A stretch of 64,000 bases of DNA. It comes from Niabella yanshanensis. Its GTDB lineage: Bacteria > Bacteroidota > Bacteroidia > Chitinophagales > Chitinophagaceae. Positions 51,925 through 59,492 of this stretch are shown here, piece after piece. Under the pieces are notes generated by a model. It made no database searches. It was not told the origin of the DNA and was given only the letters and a program-made list of their open reading frames with translations. Numbering within the stretch: the first letter of the stretch is position 1; every line of letters begins with the position of its first letter. A program made the translations under genes and the position numbers. The stretch spans positions 496,001-560,000 of the forward strand of contig NZ_CP139960.1 in assembly GCF_034424215.1 (NCBI RefSeq), given 5' to 3'.

Positions 51925-52776
51925 CTATCCATTCTTACCATCATCTTTACTTCGGTTCAACCTTTTTATGGTTTTACTTTCAAGCAGCGATTTCATTTGT
52001 GTGATGGCTACCTGGTTGAGTTGGAGCAGTCTTTCAGCCTGCGGCAGTCCTCTCGCTATCAACAAAGCATTAATGCTTTCCATATTGCTTAATACTACGA
52101 GCTGCTCTAAAGTGGCGTAATCTCTTATATTGCCGGTTTGCCCGGGATTATTATCGCGCCATTCTTTGGCGGTAATGCCGAAAAGAGCCATGTTTAATAA
52201 GTCGGCTTCGCTGGCATACACAAAACCGGCTTGCTGCCAGGTAATGGCTTTAGGAATTAAATTTTCCTTTATGGCGTCGGTGTGAATCTGGTAGTTGATC
52301 TTGGAAATGGTTCTTTGTAAACTCCACTCCAATTTTAAACGGCTATTCTCATCCTCTTTCAGGCGTTGGAACTCCTTTATAAGGTAAAATTTAAATTCCG
52401 CACTCAACCATGTGGCAAACTCGAAGGCAATATCCTTATGGGCAAAAGTGCCTCCGTACCTCCCGGTCTTTGAAATAATTCCAATAGCATTTGTACTTTC
52501 GATCCAACGCTTGGGTGTCAGTGAAAAACTGTTGGACCCGGACATATTTTTAATTCCATCGAATTCGATGGAATTAAAACCCGTATTATTAAAGGTCTCC
52601 CACAGACCGATAAATTCAATGGTACTGCGATTTCGCATCCAGTTTTGAAGAATATAATCGCTCCTTTCAGCATCACGATATCTTGCTATATCAGTCAGGG
52701 AAATGTAATCATGCTGATTGTCTTGATACAATACAATATCAAGGCCTTTAACATGTATTTTTTTATTTTTTGACAT
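51925..52776 (-). CDS. KilA-N domain protein
   Basis: 283 residues. The KilA-N DNA-binding domain covers about residues 1-125 (DYISLTDIARYRDAERSDYI, NWMRNRSTIEFIGLWE, GRYGGTFAHKDIAFEFATWL). A C-terminal helical part follows with SLQRTISKINYQIHTDAIK and TLEQLVVLSNMESIN. KilA-N proteins are common in phages and bacterial mobile regions and usually bind DNA; stand-alone forms of this length are frequent in Bacteroidota. It shares its upstream region with the XRE and ORF6N genes on the same strand. Its specific role is unknown. Confidence 0.9.
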   Translation of the reverse strand: MSKNKKIHVKGLDIVLYQDNQHDYISLTDIARYRDAERSDYILQNWMRNRSTIEFIGLWETFNNTGFNSIEFDGIKNMSGSNSFSLTPKRWIESTNAIGIISKTGRYGGTFAHKDIAFEFATWLSAEFKFYLIKEFQRLKEDENSRLKLEWSLQRTISKINYQIHTDAIKENLIPKAITWQQAGFVYASEADLLNMALFGITAKEWRDNNPGQTGNIRDYATLEQLVVLSNMESINALLIARGLPQAERLLQLNQVAITQMKSLLESKTIKRLNRSKDDGKNG

Positions 52777-52910
52777 AGGTATAGTTGGTGTTCAATTAGT
52801 AGGTGATATTACTTCCAAAACGAGGTTGTCGATTAGCAAACCTGCTCTTATAAATATACGGAAAATCGCTATATGATCGCGTATAATACCGGGCTAATAA
52901 GTAGTTTACC
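52777..52910 (-). promoter_or_regulatory. Shared upstream region, KilA-N copy
   Basis: Next to the start codon both this and the ORF6N copy read CATAGGTATAGTTG (plus strand). They share GATTAGCAA, TATAAATATAC and ACCGGGCTAATAAGTAGTTT in the same order. The block TTGCTAAT..AACC..TTTTG (minus strand) also occurs before the XRE gene. Confidence 0.7.
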
Positions 52911-52959
52911 GGCCGGGAGACTGCAATTTGGGTTTGGATAGATTCCACCTGTCAGGCTA

Positions 52960-53505
52960 TCATGGTTCCTTATTATAATTTTTAAACCCGATAACATTTC
53001 TTCGGGCGGGTTGGGTTTGTTTTTCTATCAACTCTTTCAGTACGGCAAAAATATTGTCAATATCGCGGGTATTGTTTTTTACTTCTTTTTCCAGTTGGGC
53101 TAATTGCAGCAAAATGTCTTTATGAGTAAGGGCATATTCTCTAAGCCGGGTAAAAACACGGATGATGCGGATATTGACTTCTATAGCTGTTTTGCTATTG
53201 AGTATGCTCGAGAGCATCGCTATCCCTTGCTCGGTAAACACATTAGGCTTGTAGCGCGCACCTCCCCAACTTGAGGTCACAAATTGTGACCTCAAGTTTT
53301 CCCATTCTTTTTCGGTAAGGGTAAACATAAAATTTTTAGGAAAACGCTCTGCATTTCGTTTAACACTTTGATTAAAGACCTTGGTTGTTACCCCATACAT
53401 CTCAGCTAGGTCTCGGTCGAGATTCACTTTTTGCCCGCGAATAATGCGGATGTGGTTGAGTATCTTTTGTTCTGCTACCAGGGTTTGTAGTGTTGCTTTT
53501 GCCAT
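52960..53505 (-). CDS. ORF6N domain protein
   Basis: 181 residues. The ORF6N domain lies at about residues 12-100 (NHIRIIRGQKVNLDRDLAEMYGV, KVFNQSVKRNAERFPKNFMF, YKPNVFTEQGIAMLSSILNS), followed by a helical tail. The domain is phage-derived and proposed to bind DNA or act as an anti-repressor-like regulator. It lies next to a KilA-N gene, with which it shares about 130 bp of upstream sequence. Confidence 0.9.
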   Translation of the reverse strand: MAKATLQTLVAEQKILNHIRIIRGQKVNLDRDLAEMYGVTTKVFNQSVKRNAERFPKNFMFTLTEKEWENLRSQFVTSSWGGARYKPNVFTEQGIAMLSSILNSKTAIEVNIRIIRVFTRLREYALTHKDILLQLAQLEKEVKNNTRDIDNIFAVLKELIEKQTQPARRNVIGFKNYNKEP

Positions 53506-53650
53506 AGGTATAGTTGATGTTAGGTTAGTGAGTTATTTTACTTTCAAAACCGGGTTATTGATTAGCAAGTCTGCTACTATAAATATACCTAATATATGCT
53601 ATACGTTGTGTAAAATACCGGGCTAATAAGTAGTTTACCAGGGTACACTA
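53506..53650 (-). promoter_or_regulatory. Shared upstream region, ORF6N copy
   Basis: Closest match to the KilA-N copy: start-proximal CATAGGTATAGTTG, then TTGATTAGCAAGTCTGC, TATAAATATAC, TAAAATACCGGGCTAATA and AGTAGTTTACC. It ends near the divergent gene at 53681. Confidence 0.7.
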
Positions 53651-53680
53651 TTGCAATTTTGGGTAATAAAAATAACCATT

Positions 53681-54247
53681 ATGCAAACACCCACATGCAA
53701 CCCCGATGTTTTTGAAACCCAATGCTGGGCCTACCGCACCATCAGCCACCCGCAGCAGCTGCTGGCCGAAAGCTTTGATTATATGACCATCGGCCGTTTT
53801 CGTAAATATATCCAATGGATGCTGGAGGCGGCTGCCCGACCAAGCATCTGCCGCAAAGAAGAGCCGGGCCAGATAATGGCGGCCTTCCAGGTGATCAACT
53901 CAGTAATATTAGCAGGAGAAGCTTTGCTGCAACAGCATCAGGTAGGAGAGGAGCCACAACCCCAAAACGCCGACCTATCCCTCCCAAAGCTTCGCCTGCT
54001 GGGCCGCAAGGACAAGGCTGACCCATATCGTGTGTTCCGCCGTTTTTTTAAATATCAATCTGCCTCCCTATGGAAGCAGGACCTGAACCGCGCCCTGGGC
54101 TATGCATTGAGCAGCGCCGCAGTAGATAATACGATGAACCTGCTGCCGGTGTATTGGCATATTACCTGCCTGGTTGAGGCGGCATGGGTAGTGCATTTGA
54201 GGGGGAAGGCTGCGGTGCAGCCTGTAGCGGCTTTGCAGAGTGCATGA
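53681..54247 (+). CDS. Four-helix protein of unknown function (188 aa)
   Basis: ATG 53681 (MQTPTCNPDVFETQCWAY) is used; ten extra upstream residues are possible. The protein is helical with CRKEEPGQIMAAFQVINSVI and WKQDLNRALGYALSSAAVDN. It has no recognised motif, but the arrangement of aromatic residues with acidic and basic helices is like small uncharacterised Bacteroidota regulators. The gene is divergent from ORF6N and shares the 175-bp gap containing the conserved upstream block. Confidence 0.55.
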   Translation: MQTPTCNPDVFETQCWAYRTISHPQQLLAESFDYMTIGRFRKYIQWMLEAAARPSICRKEEPGQIMAAFQVINSVILAGEALLQQHQVGEEPQPQNADLSLPKLRLLGRKDKADPYRVFRRFFKYQSASLWKQDLNRALGYALSSAAVDNTMNLLPVYWHITCLVEAAWVVHLRGKAAVQPVAALQSA

Positions 54248-55029
54248 TAACGATAAGAAGGACGCCTTATTTTTGATATTTGTCAGAGCATATTGATAAA
54301 AGGGTTCGAGTAATATCGGTAAGTATTTTAGTTTCTTTCGAACCTTTTTGCTTGTCCAAAAAGGTTCCCAAAAAAGACCCCCGGCGGCACTTACCGGCCT
54401 GCCGCCGGGAAGGGTGCTACTATCAACCATGAATATAGTGGTTTGTCCGCCCCACTGTACTTACCGTGTTAGGGCGGACGCTGATCTGTGAATATCTATG
54501 CTTAATTATCTAAAGCGTTTATTCATTGTAGGGTTCTGAATATTTGATGATGACAATGCGAACGGATGCCAAGCGGCCTTGAAAAAATTGCGTTAAGAAA
54601 ACAAATGAAGTAAGCCGTTAAAAAGCCGCCACTGTCCGAGCCCGTGGTATTTTATTAACTTTTTTGCTTCCACGGGGCGAGTTTGGCGGGTTTAGGCTTA
54701 CAAAATTGTTTTTAGCAAATTTTTTCAGAGCCTTGACTTTTTTTGTTACTTTTTTGTGTTAAGACAAAAAAGTAAGGCAAAGAATTAGCGTTTATAAAAA
54801 AATGAAAGGCTCTTCAAATAACAACCTCTGCTATGTTAACCTTCAACACAACAAACAGCTCCCGCGCGGATAGTGGGAGGGAGAACACCTACAATGGATA
54901 GCGGCATCAAACTCCGTATGAGGAGATCCCTCCCGCGCTTCGTTTCACTTCGCCTGGTCGGGATGACGACAAGAAAGGAAACATCGAACCGGGAACCTTT
55001 GAGATATGCCCGCGCAACCCGCAACTTTA
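54248..55029. other. Repeat- and hairpin-rich gap (about 780 bp), no gene seen
   Basis: Four strong perfect hairpins: GAACCTTTTT/AAAAAGGTTC (54340-54367), CCCGGCGGC/GCCGCCGGG (54380-54409), GTCCGCCC/GGGCGGAC (54445-54479) and TTACTTTTTTG/CAAAAAAGTAA (54746-54775). A CTTCGTTTCACTTCGCC phrase near 54937 is related to one near 41170. No protein-like frame was found. Confidence 0.65.
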
Positions 55030-55061
55030 TTTGTTGCCTTTAATTGCACATTGTATGTTTG
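55030..55061 (+). promoter_or_regulatory. Bacteroidota-type promoter of the TauE/SafE gene
   Basis: TTTG at 55030-55033 and TATGTTTG at 55054-55061 with a 20-bp spacer, an exact match to the Bacteroidota consensus. A transcript starting near 55068 favours ATG 55104 over an upstream in-frame GTG. Confidence 0.7.
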
Positions 55062-55103
55062 AAGGGATAGGCTTATGTGTTAGTTATAAGCTACAGCAAA
55101 ACT

Positions 55104-55865
55104 ATGGAGGTATCATTACTATTGTTTGCTTCGGGCCTGCTGGCCGGTGCTATGAACGCTATTGCAGGCGGAGGCTCTTTTGTGAGTTTCCCGGTATTAC
55201 TTTCAACCGGTATGCCGCCCGTTACGGCTAATGCTTCTAATACAGTAGCGCTGTTGCCGGGTAGTTTGGCCGGGGCATGGCAGTATAGAGCATATGCGGG
55301 CAACTTGCGGGGTATCTCCTTAATAAAAATGATCCTCCTCACAACGATAGGCGGCGGAGCAGGAGCCTTATTACTGTTGTACACGCCGCCATCGAAGTTT
55401 ACCATCTTTATTCCCTGGCTGCTTTTAATAAGCTCTTTAACCTTTGCGTTTGGCAGAAGGCTGGGCAATTATATTCGCAAAAAGCAACAGATCAACCAGG
55501 CTACTGTTATAACAGGCCAATTCTTATTAGGTATTTACGGGGGCTATTTTGGCGGGGCGGTTGGCATTATGATGATGGCCGTATGGAATATATTTGGCAT
55601 GACGGATATTAAACAGATCAATGCCAACAAAAACTTACTGGTGGCTGCAGCCAATGCGGTGGCCGCTATACTGTTCATCATAGCCGGAAAAATTGCCTGG
55701 TACGAAACCGCTATTCTTATAGTAGCAACAGTACTGGGTGGTTACGCGGGTGGCTATTATAGTAAGCGCATTAACGCAGTATTGCTGAGAAATATCATCA
55801 TCGTTTTTAATTTTATGATCACCGCTATGTTCTTTGTAAACACCTACCTGCTTACCACATCTTAA
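55104..55865 (+). CDS. TauE/SafE-family membrane transporter
   Basis: About eight membrane helices, 253 residues from ATG 55104. The first helix carries the family signature GLLAGAMNAIAGGGSFVSFP, and the repeat half has LLGIYGGYFGGAVGIMMM. TauE/SafE proteins move sulfite, organosulfonates or other small organic anions across the inner membrane; the substrate here is not predictable. A clean promoter sits upstream. It is a single gene, ending 98 bp before the histone-H1-like gene. Confidence 0.9.
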   Translation: MEVSLLLFASGLLAGAMNAIAGGGSFVSFPVLLSTGMPPVTANASNTVALLPGSLAGAWQYRAYAGNLRGISLIKMILLTTIGGGAGALLLLYTPPSKFTIFIPWLLLISSLTFAFGRRLGNYIRKKQQINQATVITGQFLLGIYGGYFGGAVGIMMMAVWNIFGMTDIKQINANKNLLVAAANAVAAILFIIAGKIAWYETAILIVATVLGGYAGGYYSKRINAVLLRNIIIVFNFMITAMFFVNTYLLTTS

Positions 55866-55963
55866 CTTAAACCCGTTAAAACTTAACATTGGAAGTTCAA
55901 AACTTAACATTGAAATTGATGATAGTCTGTTAATTTTATATTATTAAATTGTTATCAATAGTT

Positions 55964-56362
55964 ATGGCGAAAAAATCGAAAGACCAGGCAGAGTCACCAA
56001 AAAAATTAATACAGGATAAAATTGCTAAGCATTTATTACAGGAGTTTCAGCAGCTGGAAACCTTAACAGGCAAAAAAGAGTTTGCGAAAAGATTAAAGAA
56101 AGCTGCAAAGATCATTACCCAGGGTTTGGAATTTAAAGAAGCGACTAAAGAAGACCTGGCAGCAGCAACAAAACCTGAAGCGGATGCAGCTAAAAAGCCG
56201 GCACCGGCAAAACCTGCCGCGAAGAAAACAGCAGCACCTAAGAAACCAGCGGCAAAAAAAGTAGCTAAGAAACCGGCATCACCAAAAGCAGCAATGAAAA
56301 AGCCTGCTCGTCCGGCAGGCGGGGCATCGCCTAAAAAAACTAAGGCAAATGCAGCAGCTTAG
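55964..56362 (+). CDS. Histone-H1-like Lys/Ala/Pro-rich basic protein
   Basis: 132 residues. The first half is a predicted helical region (KLIQDKIAKHLLQEFQQLET). The second half is a low-complexity tail of Lys, Ala and Pro built from PAAKK and KKPA repeats, as in bacterial H1/Hc1-like proteins that bind and compact DNA. ATG 55964 (MAKKSKDQAESPKK) is preferred to a codon 15 bp upstream. Nucleoid association is likely from composition; no sequence specificity is expected. Confidence 0.8.
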   Translation: MAKKSKDQAESPKKLIQDKIAKHLLQEFQQLETLTGKKEFAKRLKKAAKIITQGLEFKEATKEDLAAATKPEADAAKKPAPAKPAAKKTAAPKKPAAKKVAKKPASPKAAMKKPARPAGGASPKKTKANAAA

Positions 56363-56410
56363 TTCGTTTTCCTATCTTCCTTCTAAGCTTTAACAGCATA
56401 TCTTCAGTTA

Positions 56411-56550
56411 GCCACAGATACACGAATATATTTGCAATAAAAAAGATGGCGAAAGTTCCGATAGTTACAGTACTGTCTGTCGGTAAGCTTATTGCTGGTT
56501 AATTGCAAAGTAGCATATTTCCTGTCAGGGCTTATTCGTGTATTTGTGGC
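56411..56550. repeat. Inverted pair of GCCAC..ACACGAAT repeats
   Basis: GCCACAGATACACGAAT (56411-56427) and ATTCGTGTATTTGTGGC (56534-56550), inverted with one mismatch, enclose about 106 bp. A third diverged arm, ATCCGTGTATCTGGGGC, lies at 56713-56729. The pair has the outline of a small non-autonomous element or an expanded hairpin of the family at 41072. Confidence 0.75.
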
Positions 56551-57121
56551 TTATCATTTTATAGGCTCAATAAGTACTATATAGCTCATTGTAAATAAAT
56601 CGGCACTGATAACGCAACCAGCATTCTAAGTTATCCAAGAATACACCAATGTATTTTTTTATAAAGACCTGCGGGCAGTCACAAACGACTCGTCCGAGCA
56701 TGTATAGTATTTATCCGTGTATCTGGGGCAATTAACTTTTAAGTACCGCTGACTTGATTTCTTCTGCATTCAAAATCTTACTGTAAACTTTCCCCGCTGG
56801 TTGGTGCGATCAGTAGCCTGCTGTAATGAGCCCTGCGGCAATAGTTGTAGAAAAAATACCACATACGGCCTTTTTTATAGGAAAGATTCCCGGCGTTCTA
56901 CATGATTTTTTGTAATCGTGATATTTCTGATAGGATGGATTTCAAAAATGGTCTTAATTGTACAAAACAGGCGGCTCTTGCCTGGTAAATACAAACAGCT
57001 TCATTTTAGTGACAGCAATAGTTCGAAAGAGAAATGATTTTCACTTGTATGCGCGTCCTTTGGTATAGTTGTTGAGCGGCTCTTGTAACTTAATTTTTAT
57101 GAACTGACTTAAATTTTGACT
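56551..57121. other. Rest of the non-coding gap before the DUF2383 gene
   Basis: No gene is seen. It includes the third, diverged repeat arm (56713-56729) and a TTTGGTATAGTTGTTGAGCG stretch near 57058. No exact TAnnTTTG box was located. Confidence 0.5.
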
Positions 57122-57613
57122 ATGGGGAATATGGAAGCATATGACAAAAAGGAAGCGATTGCCGATGTGATCAATGACCTGGTAAAGATCAATAACGACC
57201 GTATTGAGGGTTATGAAAAGGCAATATCTGAAATAAATAATGCCGATGGGGAAGACTTAAAACCCCTGTTTGCCGGTATGATTGCCGAAAGCCAACAGTT
57301 TAAAACAGAGCTGGAAGCTATTGTTATGATTAACGACGGCGACATTGCAAAAGGTGCCTTGTTTACCGGCAAATTATACAGGGCATGGATGGGCGTAAAA
57401 TCTGTTTTAACAGCCGGCGGCAGGCGTACTATTTTAAGCAGTTGCGAAACAGGGGAGGATGCAGTAAAAAACGCGTATGAGCAGGCCCTGGACAATGAAG
57501 AATTGCCGGAAGGAGTGAGATTATTAATTGAAGAGCAAAAGTCGATATTGCAGAAATCGCACGATACCATCAGGATTCTGCGCGCTAAGGCGGAGGCCGG
57601 ACAAAAAAGCTAA
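57122..57613 (+). CDS. PA2169/DUF2383-family four-helix-bundle protein
   Basis: 163 residues from ATG 57122 (a TTG six bases upstream is less likely). It matches the ferritin-like DUF2383 family: DVINDLVKINNDRIEGYEKAI on the first helix, GMIAESQQFKTELEAIV on the second, SCETGEDAVKNAYEQAL on the third and LLIEEQKSILQKSHDTIRIL on the fourth. Family members are stress- or stationary-phase-associated in several bacteria; their biochemical role is not settled. It is a single gene with a 5' gap of 759 bp. Confidence 0.88.
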   Translation: MGNMEAYDKKEAIADVINDLVKINNDRIEGYEKAISEINNADGEDLKPLFAGMIAESQQFKTELEAIVMINDGDIAKGALFTGKLYRAWMGVKSVLTAGGRRTILSSCETGEDAVKNAYEQALDNEELPEGVRLLIEEQKSILQKSHDTIRILRAKAEAGQKS

Positions 57614-58017
57614 TGATTGCCACCGGTAAATACGCCGGTGAAAAGAAGCTAAGCAGTGCCGTCCTTTATTTACGTGATATAATAAACAGTAACAACTTGT
57701 TTTAGCTTTTAGAATGAATGGTAATATGTCGCCTCTACGAGGCTGAATGTTCGTAAATGTATTTTTGCTCTACCATATCTTGTCCTTTCGGAACCTTACA
57801 TTGGTGATAACAATGGTGAACGGGTTCATTAGAGTTCCCCTAAGAATGGGATATTGGAAAGTTTAAACAAGTGTAACTGCCTGCTTTTGTGAATTAGTGG
57901 GATTATATTTAGTGGCAAAAGATGGTTTTTCACTATTTTCGAACGCTGATAACTCCGCCCACTCGATTGGGATAATAGCGTTTTGCTTTTCTAAACAAAT
58001 CAAAGTTGTAGTGACCC
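57614..58017. other. 404-bp gap before the signalling operon
   Basis: Contains a short inverted repeat CACCGG/CCGGTG (57620-57641) after the DUF2383 stop, without a T-tract, and AT-rich sequence. A TAGCGTTTTG near 57977 is one base off a promoter -7 box. No gene seen. Confidence 0.45.
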
Positions 58018-59487
58018 ATGATTTTAATTGTTGACGACCAGGTTGAAAATATTTACTCCTTAAATAAACTATTAAAGTCCTGGGATTTTGAAGTAGATAC
58101 GGCCCAATCGGGCGAAGAAGCTCTTAAGAAGGTATTAAAGAACGATTATGCCCTTATTATACTGGATGTGCAGATGCCGGGCATTGATGGTTTTGAGGTA
58201 GCGGAAACCCTGTCTGGTTACAGCAAAACCAAAGAGATCCCTATTATTTTTTTAACCGCAGTAAATACCGATAAAAAATTTATCACCAAAGGATATGCCT
58301 CAGGAGGCATTGACTACATTACCAAACCGGTTGACCCGGATATACTGATCTTAAAAGTAAGAACCTTTTATCGTTTATATGAACAAACCGTAGCACTGAA
58401 CGATTCGAAGGAAATTCTGAAACTGGAAATTGAAGCCCGTAAAAAAGCGCAGCAGGACTTAAATGATAAAGTGGAGCACCTGCATACCACCCTGGAGAGT
58501 TTGCCGCAGATCGCTTTCAGGGCGGATGCATTTGGCAATGTTTTTTTCGTGAATAAAAACTGGTTTGACTACTCAACCGATCCGGCGATCTATCCCGAAG
58601 TGCACCCGGATGATATTACCATGGAAGCTGTATGGGAAGACTGTATGCAACACCTGCAACCGCAGGAGGTAGAGCTCCGTATTCGCGAACTGCGATCCGG
58701 TGCGTTTCGTTTTCACCTGTTGCGAATTATACCGGTGAAAGGTGAAGGCGGTATTAAAAGCTGGGTAGGAACTTTTACAGATATTGATGATCAGAAGCAG
58801 GAAGAGCGAAAAAAGGACGAGTTTTTAAGTATCGCCAGCCATGAGCTGAAAACGCCACTCACCAGTATTAAGGCTTATATACAGTTAATAGAACGTATGG
58901 AGCATAAGCAGCCCGAAAGCAAAGTGGCCACTTATATACACCGTGCCCACGACCAGGTTTCTAAACTGGATGGCTTGATTAATGACCTGCTGGACGTTTC
59001 TAAAATTGAGAATGGTAAGCTTAAGATCAATAAAAAACCATTCGACATGGAAAAGCTGATTGCCAGCGTTGTGGAAACTATCCAGTACACGAGCGCACAG
59101 CCTGCTTTAAGAATCGAACGACAGGGCCCGTTGATCACCGGTGAAATATATGGCGATGCTTTTCGCATTGAACAAATATTGATCAACTTCTTTACCAACG
59201 CTATTAAATATTCGCCGGGGGCAGAGAAAATTGTGTTGCATACCGCAAAAGAAAACGATCATATATATATAGGGGTACAGGACTTTGGGATCGGTATACC
59301 CGATCATAAAAAGAAAAATGTATTCACCAAGTTCTATCGCGTAGAGGAATCATCCGTTCAGTTCCAGGGACTGGGCATTGGTTTATATATATGTGCCGAA
59401 ATCATCAAACAACACCAGGGTAATTATGGTGTTGAGTCAACATTAGGAGAAGGAACTACCTTTTATTTTACACTGCCAATCAGCTAA
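58018..59487 (+). CDS. Response-regulator/PAS/histidine-kinase hybrid
   Basis: 489 residues. The N-terminal receiver domain (residues 1-120) has the phospho-acceptor Asp 50 in ILDVQMPGIDGFE. A coiled linker leads to a PAS-like domain at about 155-265 (LPQIAFRADAFGNVFFVN), then HisKA with His 275 in SIASHELKTPLTSIKAY and HATPase_c to the end (FFTNAIKYSP, DFGIGIPDHKKKNVFTKF, GLGIGLYICAEI). Without membrane helices it is cytosolic and probably relays signal from a partner. It leads the operon; the next gene starts 5 bp later. Confidence 0.93.
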   Translation: MILIVDDQVENIYSLNKLLKSWDFEVDTAQSGEEALKKVLKNDYALIILDVQMPGIDGFEVAETLSGYSKTKEIPIIFLTAVNTDKKFITKGYASGGIDYITKPVDPDILILKVRTFYRLYEQTVALNDSKEILKLEIEARKKAQQDLNDKVEHLHTTLESLPQIAFRADAFGNVFFVNKNWFDYSTDPAIYPEVHPDDITMEAVWEDCMQHLQPQEVELRIRELRSGAFRFHLLRIIPVKGEGGIKSWVGTFTDIDDQKQEERKKDEFLSIASHELKTPLTSIKAYIQLIERMEHKQPESKVATYIHRAHDQVSKLDGLINDLLDVSKIENGKLKINKKPFDMEKLIASVVETIQYTSAQPALRIERQGPLITGEIYGDAFRIEQILINFFTNAIKYSPGAEKIVLHTAKENDHIYIGVQDFGIGIPDHKKKNVFTKFYRVEESSVQFQGLGIGLYICAEIIKQHQGNYGVESTLGEGTTFYFTLPIS

Positions 59488-59492
59488 ATTAT

